Below, one piece after another: positions 15,529-23,516 of a stretch of 24,902 nt of DNA. The position numbers and the translations under genes are program-made. The stretch comes from an uncultured Gammaproteobacteria bacterium (GTDB lineage Bacteria; Pseudomonadota; Gammaproteobacteria; PS1; Pseudothioglobaceae): the NCBI GenBank assembly GCA_929200175.1, contig CAKMYR010000005.1, positions 1 through 24,902 of the forward strand, in the 5' to 3' direction. A model generated the notes under the pieces. That model saw only the letters and a program-made list of their open reading frames with translations, did no database searches and was not told the origin of the DNA. The first letter of the stretch is position 1, and every line of letters starts with the position of its first letter.

Positions 15529-15983
15529 AAATTAAATTAAATAATGAATTAGCAACAAAAATATTTGCCCAAAAATTAGCAAAATGTGCTGCTGATATAA
15601 AAAAATCAGTGGTGATATATTTAAGCGGAGAAATAGGTAGTGGCAAAACTACATTAGCTAGAGGCTTTATTCAATATTTTGGATTTAATAAAGTAAAAAG
15701 TCCTACTTATTCTTTACTAGAAAATTATAAAAACGAGCTGATTAATATTGTCCATATTGATTGTTATAGATTAAATAGCCCTATTGAGTTAGATTATATA
15801 GGTATTAGAGAATATTTAACAAACAATACAATCCAACTTATTGAATGGGCAGAAATTGGCATTAACAAAATATCACAAGCTGATTTAATTATTAAACTAT
15901 CTGATAATGATAATCAAAAAGGCCGAATTATAGAAATAATATTTTGTAGTAAGCTAGGTGAAAAATTTAAAAAATATTTATAA
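15513..15983 (+). CDS. tsaE: tRNA threonylcarbamoyladenosine biosynthesis ATPase TsaE
   Basis: A cytoplasmic ATPase (156 residues as called) that works with TsaD and TsaB in making t6A37 on ANN-decoding tRNAs. Walker A is GEIGSGKT at 39-46. SPTYSLLENY, the acidic HIDCYRL, YIGIREYL and LIEWAE follow in the normal order. The start given is a GTG overlapping the exchanger gene by 16 bases. A TTG at 15525 would instead give a TTGA 4-base overlap and 152 residues. No ATG is available in frame nearby, and no Shine-Dalgarno decides between them. Its end is 12 bases from the convergent dsrC end. Confidence 0.92.
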   Translation: MDAILKIKLNNELATKIFAQKLAKCAADIKKSVVIYLSGEIGSGKTTLARGFIQYFGFNKVKSPTYSLLENYKNELINIVHIDCYRLNSPIELDYIGIREYLTNNTIQLIEWAEIGINKISQADLIIKLSDNDNQKGRIIEIIFCSKLGEKFKKYL

Positions 15984-15995
15984 TTTTTAATTATA

Positions 15996-16319
15996 TTAAA
16001 TACATCCACTAGGTTTAGGCAAACCAGCAAACTTACAACCTTGTTTAATAGGCCCTAAAGGAAATAAAGAATATAAATAGATAGAATTACCTCTTTTTTG
16101 ACCAAATTGTTTAGACATTTCTTTAATTACAATACGGATTGCAGGAGACATTTGGTATTGCATAAAATATTTGCGCAAAAAATTAATTACATCCCAATGT
16201 TCTTGAGATAATTCAATGCCATCAACTCTTGCAAGCTCAATAGCTAATTCTTTATTCCAATCATCTAGATTAAGTAAAAAACCCTCTTTGTCTGTTTTTA
16301 TATTTGCAATATTATTCAT
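15996..16319 (-). CDS. dsrC: DsrC family sulfur carrier protein (two-cysteine form)
   Basis: A 107-residue DsrC/TusE family protein. The C-terminal arm ends KQGCKFAGLPKPSGCI, with Cys95 and Cys106 separated by ten residues, the CxxxxxxxxxxC pair of true DsrC. TusE, the tRNA 2-thiouridine relay protein, normally keeps only the last cysteine. The stretch GQKRGNSIYLYSLFPLGP also matches DsrC of sulfur oxidisers, including the insertion that TusE lacks. DsrC carries a trisulfide between these cysteines and is the substrate of DsrAB. No dsrAB or tusBCD is in the window, so this may be a stand-alone paralogue. The residues are seen; the sulfur-oxidation role is inferred. Confidence 0.88.
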   Translation of the reverse strand: MNNIANIKTDKEGFLLNLDDWNKELAIELARVDGIELSQEHWDVINFLRKYFMQYQMSPAIRIVIKEMSKQFGQKRGNSIYLYSLFPLGPIKQGCKFAGLPKPSGCI

Positions 16320-16506
16320 ATTATTTTTTTAATTCCTCTAGCTTTTTGGCAATTAATAATCAATATATTAACATTATTATTACATTAAATAAAGCTATTT
16401 TAAATTAACAAGGATAGTATTATTATTTCTTTTGACAATCTTAATAAAAAATAAAATAGTCTATAATTAAATAAGCTAAAAAATATCACCGACCAAATAA
16501 TTATTT
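16320..16506. promoter_or_regulatory. Divergent region between dsrC and the CDF gene
   Basis: A 187-base AT-rich gap without open frames. Toward the CDF gene a TATAAT lies at 16462-16467, but the only TTGACA (16432-16437) is 24 bases away, too far for a standard pair. Toward dsrC a GAGGA sits 14 bases before the ATG, longer than usual for a ribosome site. No repeat pair or operator stands out. Confidence 0.35.
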
Positions 16507-17640
16507 ATGGAAGTAAAAAAAAGAGAGAAAGCAATTAAAAAAGTTACGATAGTAGGAGCTATAGTTAATTTTATTTTATCAATATTTAAAATAATTATAG
16601 GTCTTATTGGTAATTCAAGCGCATTAATTGCTGACGGTATTCATTCACTTTCTGATTTAATATCTGACGGATTTATTATTTATATTGCAAAATATTCTTC
16701 TGATGCTCCAGATCAAGAACATCCTTATGGACATGAAAGATTTGAAACTGTAGCAACACTTGGATTAGCTGTTTTTTTAACTATTATTGGGATTAGCATT
16801 ATATTTGATGCAATAAATAGAATTTTTCATAATGAAGCCCTTAGTCATTCTTTTTTATTGTTAAGCGTTTCTATAATTTCAATACTAGCTAATGAAGCTT
16901 TATATTGGTATACGATAAAAACTGCAAAAAAATGTAAGTCATCAATGTTAAAAGCTAATGCTTGGCATCATAGATCAGATGCTTTGTCTTCAATTATAGT
17001 ATTTATTGGTATTTTAGGAAGTGTTAGCGGATATATATACTTAGATAGTATTTCTGCTATTATAGTTGGATTAATAATTATATATGTTGCTTGGAAGCTA
17101 GGTTTTAAGGCAATAATAGAATTAGTTGATACCTCAATAGACAAAAAACAAATCCTTACCTTAAAGAAAACAATAAAACAAATAAATGGAGTTAAGAATT
17201 TACACTCTTTACGTACACGAAAAAATGCTAACAAAATTATTTGCGATGTACATGTTCAAGTTGATCCATTTTTAAGCGTAAGTGAAGGCCATATTATTAG
17301 CATAAGCGTTGAACGCACAGCTAAAAAATGCATGGATGATTTAATAGATGTAACTGTACATATTGACCCTGAAGATGATGAGATTGATTCTTTATATGAG
17401 AACTTACCAGAACGAAGTCAAGCACTTAAAATTATAGATAAAAAAATAACTGGAATTGATTATTATAATTACATTAATAATATTAGATTACACTATTTAG
17501 AAGGGAAAATTTATATTGATTTTTACTTATCTCTTGACTCAATAAAATTAAATAAATCTACTAGTGAAATATTAGCCATTTTCAAAGATAAATTATGTGA
17601 AGTTGACTATTTTGGCGAAATTAAACTTTATTTTGAATAG
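16507..17640 (+). CDS. Cation diffusion facilitator (FieF/CzcD-like divalent metal exporter)
   Basis: A CDF-family inner-membrane exporter of 377 residues with six helices between about 12 and 200. The metal site is formed by His46 and Asp50 (HSLSD) in helix 2 and His154/155 and Asp158 (HHRSD) in helix 5, an H/D-H/D set usual for Zn2+-type members; E. coli FieF has Asp in place of His46. HPYGHERFE at 72-80 is a family motif. A cytoplasmic dimerisation domain at about 205-290 ends DVTVHIDPED. Beyond it, about 85 residues resemble a second such domain (see findings). Typical members end near 300. A TATAAT at 16462-16467 may be its -10. Metal specificity is inferred. Confidence 0.88.
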   Translation: MEVKKREKAIKKVTIVGAIVNFILSIFKIIIGLIGNSSALIADGIHSLSDLISDGFIIYIAKYSSDAPDQEHPYGHERFETVATLGLAVFLTIIGISIIFDAINRIFHNEALSHSFLLLSVSIISILANEALYWYTIKTAKKCKSSMLKANAWHHRSDALSSIIVFIGILGSVSGYIYLDSISAIIVGLIIIYVAWKLGFKAIIELVDTSIDKKQILTLKKTIKQINGVKNLHSLRTRKNANKIICDVHVQVDPFLSVSEGHIISISVERTAKKCMDDLIDVTVHIDPEDDEIDSLYENLPERSQALKIIDKKITGIDYYNYINNIRLHYLEGKIYIDFYLSLDSIKLNKSTSEILAIFKDKLCEVDYFGEIKLYFE

Positions 17641-17651
17641 TTATATATAAA

Positions 17652-18122
17652 CTAAATGCAATGATAGGCATGGCATATTGCTCCAGCTAAAGCATCTGCT
17701 GCGTCTGTTTGCGGATTTTTATTAAGTTTTAAAGTTTTGCAAACCATAAATACTACCTGATCTTTACTGGCGTGCCCTTTACCTACCAAGGTTTTTTTGA
17801 TTTGATTAGGGCTATATTCTATTATCTTAAAATTATTTATTGCTGCTGCTGAAATAATAGCGCCTCTTGCATGTCCTAATTTAATAGAAGATTCTGGATT
17901 AGGCCTATCAGGGCGCATAAATATACGCTCTATTACAACTACATCAGGATTATGTTTTATGATAATTTTTTGTATTTCTAAAAAAATTATGGCTATACGA
18001 TTAACAAAATCTCCTTTAGTTTTTATACTGCCACTAGTAATATAATTAAATTTTAGTTTATCAACATCAATAACACCAAACCCTGTAATTATTGAGCCCG
18101 GGTCTATACCTAAAATTTTCAT
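17652..18122 (-). CDS. ruvC: Holliday junction resolvase RuvC
   Basis: A cytoplasmic endonuclease of 156 residues that cuts four-way junctions in concert with RuvAB. All four catalytic acids are in place: Asp7 in GIDPGS, Glu65 in VVIER, and Asp140 and Asp143 in QTDAADALAGAICHA. Other family blocks are LGHARGAI and YSPNQIKKTLVGKGHASKDQV. The length is slightly shorter than the 173 residues of E. coli but covers the whole domain. ruvA and ruvB are not adjacent. It lies downstream of tRNA-Asn on the same strand. Confidence 0.95.
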   Translation of the reverse strand: MKILGIDPGSIITGFGVIDVDKLKFNYITSGSIKTKGDFVNRIAIIFLEIQKIIIKHNPDVVVIERIFMRPDRPNPESSIKLGHARGAIISAAAINNFKIIEYSPNQIKKTLVGKGHASKDQVVFMVCKTLKLNKNPQTDAADALAGAICHAYHCI

Positions 18123-18220
18123 AAAATGATTATAGTTTTAGTTTTAAAAATTAATAATAAACCTTAATTTATAATAACCAAAAAAAGAAATAACAAAGAC
18201 TATTTTATATAAAAAAATAA

Positions 18221-18296
18221 TGGCTCCCCGAGCTGGGCTCGAACCAGCGACAAACGGATTAACAGTCCGTTGCTCTACCAACTGAGCTATCGAGGA
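18221..18296 (-). tRNA. tRNA-Asn (anticodon GTT)
   Basis: A 76-base tRNA with acceptor stem TCCTCGA/TCGGGGA, D-arm GCTC/GAGC, anticodon stem ACGGA/TCCGT with loop CTGTTAA (anticodon GTT, reading AAY) and T-arm GCTGG/CCAGC with loop TTCGAGC. The 3' CCA is encoded (18221-18223). It lies between icd and ruvC on the same strand. Confidence 0.98.
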
Positions 18297-18311
18297 ACTA
18301 ATAAGATGTAA

Positions 18312-18317
18312 ATTATA
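18312..18317 (-). promoter_or_regulatory. Candidate -10 box for tRNA-Asn
   Basis: On the minus strand a perfect TATAAT ends 15 bases before the first base of tRNA-Asn, the right distance for a short-leader tRNA promoter. It lies between the icd stop and the tRNA. The -35 at the proper spacing (TTATTG) is weak. Confidence 0.45.
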
Positions 18318-18345
18318 AACTATTTTAGTTAATACAATAATATTT

Positions 18346-19605
18346 TTAAGAATTGATAAAATCGATCATTGCATCTCCAAACTCTGAACAAGATAAAAGA
18401 TTAGCACCTTCCATTAATCTTTCTAAATCATAAGTTACTTTTTTATTTAAAATTGTTGCTGACATAGCTTGCAATACTAAATCAGCAGCGGCATTCCATT
18501 CAAGATGTCTAAGCATCATTTCTGCCGAAAGAATAATTGAACTAGGATTAGATTTATTAAGTCCAGCATATTTTGGTGCAGTACCATGTGTTGCTTCAAA
18601 AACTGCTATATTATCTGAAAGATTAGCTCCAGGAGCAATACCAATACCGCCAACTTGTGCAGCTAAGGCATCTGATATATAGTCTCCATTTAAATTAAGA
18701 GTTGCAATAACTGAATATTCTTCAGGGCGCAATAAAATTTGCTGTAAAAATGCATCTGCAATTACATCTTTAATAATAATAACTTTGCCAGTTTTTGGAT
18801 TTTTAAATTCGCACCAGGGTCCATCTTCAATCAACTTTGCATTAAATTCTGTTTTTGCTAATTCATATCCCCAATCTCTAAATCCTCCTTCTGTAAATTT
18901 CATAATATTGCCTTTATGTACAATTGTTACAGAATCTTTATCGTTATCAATAGCGTAGTTAATTGCAGCTCTAATTAAACGCTCTGTGCCTTCTTTAGAA
19001 ACTGGCTTTATTCCGATACTAGAGCTTTTAGGAAAACGGATTTTATCAACTTTCATTTCTGTTTGTAAAAAACTAATAATTTTTTTTGCTTGATTAGTTT
19101 TAGCCTTATATTCTATACCAGCATAAATATCTTCTGAATTTTCTCTAAAAATAACCATATCAATTTTTTCTGGAGATTTAACTGGGGATGGAGTGCCAGT
19201 AAAATATCTTACAGGGCGCTGACAAATAAATAAATCTAACTTTTGCCTAATAGCAACATTTAATGAGCTAATTCCACCACCAACTGGTGTAGTTAAGGGC
19301 CCCTTAATCGCAATTATTAAATCTTTTATAATATCTAAAGTTTCTTTGGGTAAATATTCTCCATATATATTATTCGCTTTTTCACCAGCAAAAACTTCTA
19401 CCCAATTAATAGTTTTTGTATTATTGTAAGATTTTTTAACTGCAGCATCTATTACCTTTTTCATAACAGGAGAGATATCGCTACCAATTCCGTCACCTTC
19501 AATATAGGCAATCATAGGGTTGTTTGGTACTTTTATTTTGCCATTATCAAAATAGATTTTTTCTCCAGATTTTGGAAGTTTAATGTTTTTATAGATAGTA
19601 GTCAT
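18346..19605 (-). CDS. icd: NADP-dependent isocitrate dehydrogenase
   Basis: A TCA-cycle enzyme of 419 residues that converts isocitrate to 2-oxoglutarate, CO2 and NADPH. IEGDGIGSDI at 35-44 and the substrate block SSLNVAIRQ (Ser114 equals the regulatory Ser113 of E. coli) are clear. FRENSEDIYAGIE, the active-site lysine region GIKPVSKEG, and DVIADAFLQQILLRPEEY also fit. HGTAPKYAGLNKSNP carries the Lys-Tyr pair that selects NADP over NAD. Length and order match the E. coli-type dimeric enzyme. A short AAGG ribosome site lies 7 bases before the ATG. A possible promoter upstream (minus strand) is TTGCTA, 18 bases, TAAAAT. Phosphorylation by AceK cannot be judged here. Confidence 0.95.
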   Translation of the reverse strand: MTTIYKNIKLPKSGEKIYFDNGKIKVPNNPMIAYIEGDGIGSDISPVMKKVIDAAVKKSYNNTKTINWVEVFAGEKANNIYGEYLPKETLDIIKDLIIAIKGPLTTPVGGGISSLNVAIRQKLDLFICQRPVRYFTGTPSPVKSPEKIDMVIFRENSEDIYAGIEYKAKTNQAKKIISFLQTEMKVDKIRFPKSSSIGIKPVSKEGTERLIRAAINYAIDNDKDSVTIVHKGNIMKFTEGGFRDWGYELAKTEFNAKLIEDGPWCEFKNPKTGKVIIIKDVIADAFLQQILLRPEEYSVIATLNLNGDYISDALAAQVGGIGIAPGANLSDNIAVFEATHGTAPKYAGLNKSNPSSIILSAEMMLRHLEWNAAADLVLQAMSATILNKKVTYDLERLMEGANLLSCSEFGDAMIDFINS

Positions 19606-19793
19606 TTATGTGCCTTATTTTATTAAATATAACAATTCAAATTTTATTCATACTATGCTTTATTTAGCAAAATAAGAAAATAAATGTGACATTTTATATA
19701 AATTATAATTTTAAATATTGTTTTTTCTTTATAAAAGCTAGTTAAGATGAATTTTAAAAAATAAATTAAAAATAAAATCTAAAACTACAAAAA
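19606..19793. promoter_or_regulatory. Intergenic region between ilvA end and icd start
   Basis: A 188-base stretch, nearly all A and T, with no open frame of note. On the minus strand a candidate icd promoter reads TTGCTA, 18-base spacer, TAAAAT, about 37 bases before the ATG. A small TGCT/AGCA inverted repeat overlaps the -35. No T-tailed hairpin closes the ilvA transcript. Confidence 0.35.
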
Positions 19794-21308
19794 TTAAAGA
19801 AAATAATGATAGGCCTTATTATCAGTTTCATTTTGATAAAAATAACCAATCTCATCAAGTTTTTCCTCTAATTTTTTAATATTATCTACTTGCAAACCAA
19901 TCAATACACGCCCAAAATCTCCGCCTTGATTACGATAATGGAATAAAGAAATATTATATTTGTCTCCTATCTTATTTAAAAAATTAAGTAGCGCTCCAGG
20001 CTTTTCAGGAAATTCAAATCTATATAAAACTTCATTCTTTACATCACAGCGACCACCAACCATATGACGAATATGATTTTTGGCAATTGCATTATCAGTC
20101 ATATCTAGCACATCAAAATGTTTATTAATTCTATCAAACAATATTTTCTTTTCTTCTAAACCTTTACTAAGGGATATTCCTACTAAAATACGCGCTTTAT
20201 CTTTTGAACCAAACCTATAATTAAATTCAGTAATAGAGTTATTATTAAGTATTTTACAAAATTTTAATAAACTACCTGCATTTTCGTCTATAGTAACAGC
20301 CATCATTGCTTCTTTTTGTTCTCCAACATTAGCTCTTTCAGAAATATAACGTAACAGATCAAAATTAACATTTGAGCCCGATATAATTGAGACTAGATTT
20401 TCATTTTTAATATTATGTTGATTAATATATTTTCTCATCCCGGCTGTAGATAGCGCTCCAGAAGGCTCTGATATTGAGCGTATATCTTCATAAATATATT
20501 TGACAGCGGCACAAATTTCATCATTATTTACTAATATCACTTCTTCTACTAATTCTTTAGCAATTTCGTAAGCGTCTTCACCAATTTGGCTAACTGCCAC
20601 TCCATCAGCAAAACTTCCTATTTCTTTCAATGCTAAGCGTTTTTTCTTTTCTAATGACGTATAAAGAGTAGAACAATCTTCTGGCTCAACTCCAATAATT
20701 TTAACTTTGGGCTTATGGTACTTAACATAGGATGCTATTCCAGAAATTAAACCTCCGCCGCCAACTGGAATAAAAATTTTGTCTACTTCTGGAAGTTGCT
20801 CTATAAGTTCTTTACCAATTGTTGCTTGTCCAGATACTACCTCAATATCATCAAAGGCATGAACGAAAACTAAGTCTCTTTCTTTTTCTATTTTTTTAGC
20901 ATGTTCTAAAGCTTCAGCAAAAGAACTTCCATGCAATATAACATTTGCCCCTAAACTTTTTACTGATTTAACTTTTATTTGAGCGGCTGAAAATGGCATT
21001 ACAATAGTTGCATTAATTCCTAATTTTTTTGCAGAAAATGCTACTCCTTGAGCATGATTACCTGCACTTGATGCTATTATCCCTTTTGCTATTTGCTCTT
21101 TTGATAATCTGGAGATTTTCTGGTGAGCCCCTCTTAACTTAAAGGAATGCATAGGTATTTGATCTTCTCTTTTAAAATAAATATTATTTTTAGTAATATT
21201 GCTTAGCTGTGAAGCATAAGAAAGATCAGTGGCTTTTAATATACTATATATTTTAGTATTATCAACAAGATCAACTACTTTTTTGACAAGATCAACTACT
21301 TTGTTCAT
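19794..21308 (-). CDS. ilvA: Threonine ammonia-lyase, biosynthetic IlvA
   Basis: A PLP enzyme of 504 residues that deaminates threonine to 2-oxobutyrate, the first step of isoleucine synthesis. The PLP lysine is Lys57 in HSFKLRGA. SAGNHAQGVA near 81-90 and the phosphate-binding GGGGLISG also belong to fold type II. The C-terminal 170 or so residues hold two ACT-like regulatory domains (EKPGALLNFLNKIG and the preceding ENAGSLLKF), so isoleucine feedback is expected. The N-terminus contains a doubled VVDLV segment from a 21-bp repeat. The ATG lies inside the upstream phosphatase gene (17-base overlap). No leader peptide or attenuator is seen. Confidence 0.94.
   Translation of the reverse strand: MNKVVDLVKKVVDLVDNTKIYSILKATDLSYASQLSNITKNNIYFKREDQIPMHSFKLRGAHQKISRLSKEQIAKGIIASSAGNHAQGVAFSAKKLGINATIVMPFSAAQIKVKSVKSLGANVILHGSSFAEALEHAKKIEKERDLVFVHAFDDIEVVSGQATIGKELIEQLPEVDKIFIPVGGGGLISGIASYVKYHKPKVKIIGVEPEDCSTLYTSLEKKKRLALKEIGSFADGVAVSQIGEDAYEIAKELVEEVILVNNDEICAAVKYIYEDIRSISEPSGALSTAGMRKYINQHNIKNENLVSIISGSNVNFDLLRYISERANVGEQKEAMMAVTIDENAGSLLKFCKILNNNSITEFNYRFGSKDKARILVGISLSKGLEEKKILFDRINKHFDVLDMTDNAIAKNHIRHMVGGRCDVKNEVLYRFEFPEKPGALLNFLNKIGDKYNISLFHYRNQGGDFGRVLIGLQVDNIKKLEEKLDEIGYFYQNETDNKAYHYFL
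21265..21303. repeat. 21-bp tandem duplication in the 5' end of ilvA
   Basis: Two copies of a 17-base identical core (ACAAGATCAACTACTTT on the plus strand) start at 21265 and 21286, a period of exactly 21 bases. The duplication is in frame for ilvA and encodes the repeat VVDLVKK-VVDLV. The copy nearest the ilvA start also contains the stop codon of the upstream HAD gene. Confidence 0.85.
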
Positions 21309-22053
21309 ATAATTCTTTTAAATAATTAACATTAACATAGCTAGCATTTGTGCTAGCTCCTTTTATTATATTGAAAGGTTTATTTTTTTCCCCTAAATTG
21401 TCTAAAACTACCATAGCATCATCAAACCTATGAAGTTTGGTATATTCACTTACAGTAATAACTGTTTTCAAATTAGCAGCCCTAGCTGACAAAAGACCCA
21501 TTTCAGAATCTTCAAAAGCTATACAATTTTTTGCATCTATACTCATTTTATCCAAAACATAATTATATATATCAGCTGCTGGTTTTAGATTAGGGACAAC
21601 ATTGCCAGCAGCTATAATTTCAAACCAATCAATAGCTTCACTTCCTAAAGTATTATTAATAAGCACATCTACATTATTTTTAGTTGTCGTAGTAGCAATT
21701 GCTAATCTTAAATTAGCTTCTCTAGCTTCATTAATTAAATTCTCAACTCCAGTCCTAAGAGGTATTTTACCTTCATTCATTAAATCAGCAAATATTTCAG
21801 TTTTTAACTCATGAACTGATTTTATAAAATTATCCAAATCATCATGTTTGAATTCTGGCTTATATTTTTTTAAATAATATTTAATGCGTAATTTACCACC
21901 AGTTACTTTTAATAACTCGTAATAAAGATTATTTGACCATGACCAATCTAATTTTAACTCCTTAAAAGCTAGATTAAAGGCTACCAAGTGTCCTTCTTTT
22001 TCAGTATTTGACAAAGTTCCATCAACATCAAATATTAAAGCTTCAAGTGACAT
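21292..22053 (-). CDS. HAD-superfamily phosphatase, CbbY-like
   Basis: A cytoplasmic HAD hydrolase of 253 residues in the beta-phosphoglucomutase/CbbY group. The nucleophile motif is DVDGTL at 9-14, with a cap domain at about 18-90 that includes VTGGKLRI. Motif II lies in AIATTTTKNN, the motif III lysine in NLKPAADIY, and motif IV in FEDSEMGLLSA. CbbY proteins dephosphorylate xylulose 1,5-bisphosphate, a RuBisCO inhibitor, in Calvin-cycle organisms. The VTGGK(L/E)R(I/M)-type cap wording supports that branch, but no cbb gene is in the window. It overlaps ilvA by 17 bases, so both are probably cotranscribed. Generic sugar-phosphate phosphatase is the alternative. Confidence 0.82.
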   Translation of the reverse strand: MSLEALIFDVDGTLSNTEKEGHLVAFNLAFKELKLDWSWSNNLYYELLKVTGGKLRIKYYLKKYKPEFKHDDLDNFIKSVHELKTEIFADLMNEGKIPLRTGVENLINEAREANLRLAIATTTTKNNVDVLINNTLGSEAIDWFEIIAAGNVVPNLKPAADIYNYVLDKMSIDAKNCIAFEDSEMGLLSARAANLKTVITVSEYTKLHRFDDAMVVLDNLGEKNKPFNIIKGASTNASYVNVNYLKELYEQSS

Positions 22054-22079
22054 AAATTAAATTTAACATACTAAAAAAC

Positions 22080-22108
22080 TTGCTATTTTAAATCATTTTA
22101 GGTATAAA
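22080..22108 (+). promoter_or_regulatory. Candidate sigma-70 promoter of dksA
   Basis: TTGCTA (22080-22085) and TATAAA (22103-22108) are separated by exactly 17 bases, giving a predicted start near 22115 and a leader of about 24 bases. It is the best-formed promoter in the window and lies in the 85-base gap between the divergent phosphatase gene and dksA. Confidence 0.6.
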
Positions 22109-22138
22109 CACTATTTTTTTTAAATTAGTAGTCAAAAT

Positions 22139-22549
22139 ATGTCAAATCCTGATTTTCAAGATATTAAAAATTATAAACCTTCTAAAAATGAAGAATTTAT
22201 GAACCCTAAACAACTTAGTCACTTTAAGAAAAAACTAACTATTTGGAGAAATCAGCTTGTTAACGATGCTAAATCTACAATCAATCATATTCAAGAAGAT
22301 TCTAATAAAGTAGCCGATATTATCGATAGAGCAACTTTAGAAGAAGAATTTGCCCTTGAATTTAGAACACGAGATCGTGAAAGAAAATTAATTAATAAAA
22401 TTGATAAAACTTTACATGAAATAGAATTAGGCAATTATGGTTATTGTAAAACTTGCGGAGCTATAATTAGCCTACTTCGCTTAGAAGCTAGACCAACTGC
22501 AAGTGAATGCATTGATTGCAAAACTATAGCCGAAAAGAAAGAAATTTAA
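22139..22549 (+). CDS. dksA: RNA polymerase-binding transcription factor DksA
   Basis: A 136-residue factor that enters the RNA polymerase secondary channel and, with ppGpp, adjusts rRNA and amino-acid promoter activity. The coiled-coil tip keeps DIIDRA with Asp60 and Asp63, equivalent to the essential acidic tip of E. coli DksA. RTRDRERKLI at 76-85 and a complete zinc finger (Cys103, 106, 124, 127) follow, with RLEARPT between the pairs. The length is close to the 151 of E. coli. It stands alone under its own promoter and converges on thiL with 4 bases between the stops. Confidence 0.95.
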   Translation: MSNPDFQDIKNYKPSKNEEFMNPKQLSHFKKKLTIWRNQLVNDAKSTINHIQEDSNKVADIIDRATLEEEFALEFRTRDRERKLINKIDKTLHEIELGNYGYCKTCGAIISLLRLEARPTASECIDCKTIAEKKEI

Positions 22550-22553
22550 TAGC

Positions 22554-23477
22554 TTAAAAATGCTTATAAGAATTACATTCTTTATTAAAATTACCAACTC
22601 TAGTTAATTCCATAGAATCATTAACCACCCCTATTTGGGTTAATTTAACTTTTATTTTAGCTGATAAACTTTTGATAATATTGGCATATTTTTTAGGTGC
22701 TGTAAAGCATAACTCATAGTCATCACCACCAGCCAACGGTAGACACCAATCGTTAGTTTTATTAATATAATCACTCAAATCTTTAGATAAAGGGATATTT
22801 TTTAAGCAAATACTTGCCCCTACTTTAGATTTTTTAAGAATATGCATAAGATCTTGTTCTAAACCATCAGAAATATCAATACAAGAGTTAGCAATTCCAA
22901 TTAAATTTTTTCCTAATACTAATTGTGGTTCTGGTCTATTTAATTTTTTTAAATATCTTTGTGATAATGGATTACCGTTTTTAATTTGTTTAAGGGCATA
23001 CGCTGCATCTCCAATAGTATTAGAAACAAAAATTAAGTCTCCTACTTGGGCTGTAGAACGCAATAAAGCTTTATTTTTTTCAACCTCTCCTATAACACTA
23101 ATACTAATTGTTAAAAATCCTTTGGTAGTATCTCCGCCTATTAAATTAATATTATGTTTATTTGCTAAATTTTTTAATGAATAAGAAAATTTACTTAACC
23201 ATTTCTTATCAAGACTTGGCAAAGTTAGAGCTAAAGTAAAATATTTAGGCTTAGCTCCCATAGCAGCTAAATCGCTTAAATTAACAGCTAAAGCCTTATA
23301 TGCTATATCGTTAGGACTAGTATTTGAAAAAAAATGTATTCCTTGTACTATAGTATCAATGCTAGTAACTAAATGTTTATCACTACTAAAATTAACAACT
23401 GCACAATCATCAAATGGATTTAATAGGTCTTTTTGTTCCCAATTAAAATATTTTTTAATTAATTCAAACTCATCCAT
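22554..23477 (-). CDS. thiL: Thiamine-monophosphate kinase ThiL
   Basis: A cytoplasmic kinase of 307 residues that makes thiamine diphosphate from the monophosphate with ATP. The motifs are DDCAVV at 23-28, DTIVQGIHF, NLSDLAAMGAKP, GGDTTKG, DISDGLEQDL and AGGDDYELCFT, all in family order and with the metal-binding aspartates kept. It follows nfuA by 39 bases on the same strand, so panC-nfuA-thiL may be one operon. No TPP riboswitch is seen before it, and no other thi gene is in the window. Confidence 0.95.
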   Translation of the reverse strand: MDEFELIKKYFNWEQKDLLNPFDDCAVVNFSSDKHLVTSIDTIVQGIHFFSNTSPNDIAYKALAVNLSDLAAMGAKPKYFTLALTLPSLDKKWLSKFSYSLKNLANKHNINLIGGDTTKGFLTISISVIGEVEKNKALLRSTAQVGDLIFVSNTIGDAAYALKQIKNGNPLSQRYLKKLNRPEPQLVLGKNLIGIANSCIDISDGLEQDLMHILKKSKVGASICLKNIPLSKDLSDYINKTNDWCLPLAGGDDYELCFTAPKKYANIIKSLSAKIKVKLTQIGVVNDSMELTRVGNFNKECNSYKHF

Positions 23478-23516
23478 TAAAAATATAAATAAAAAATATG
23501 AAAATCAAGAACGAAA

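Noticed and set aside
15996..16319. Assignment of this gene as tusE
   Set aside because: The additional Cys95 and the insertion before the C-terminal arm fit DsrC better; TusE normally has only the final cysteine.
18221..18296. tRNA-Asn as an integration site for a mobile element
   Set aside because: Both flanks carry housekeeping genes (icd, ruvC), there is no integrase, and I see no repeated copy of the tRNA 3' end.
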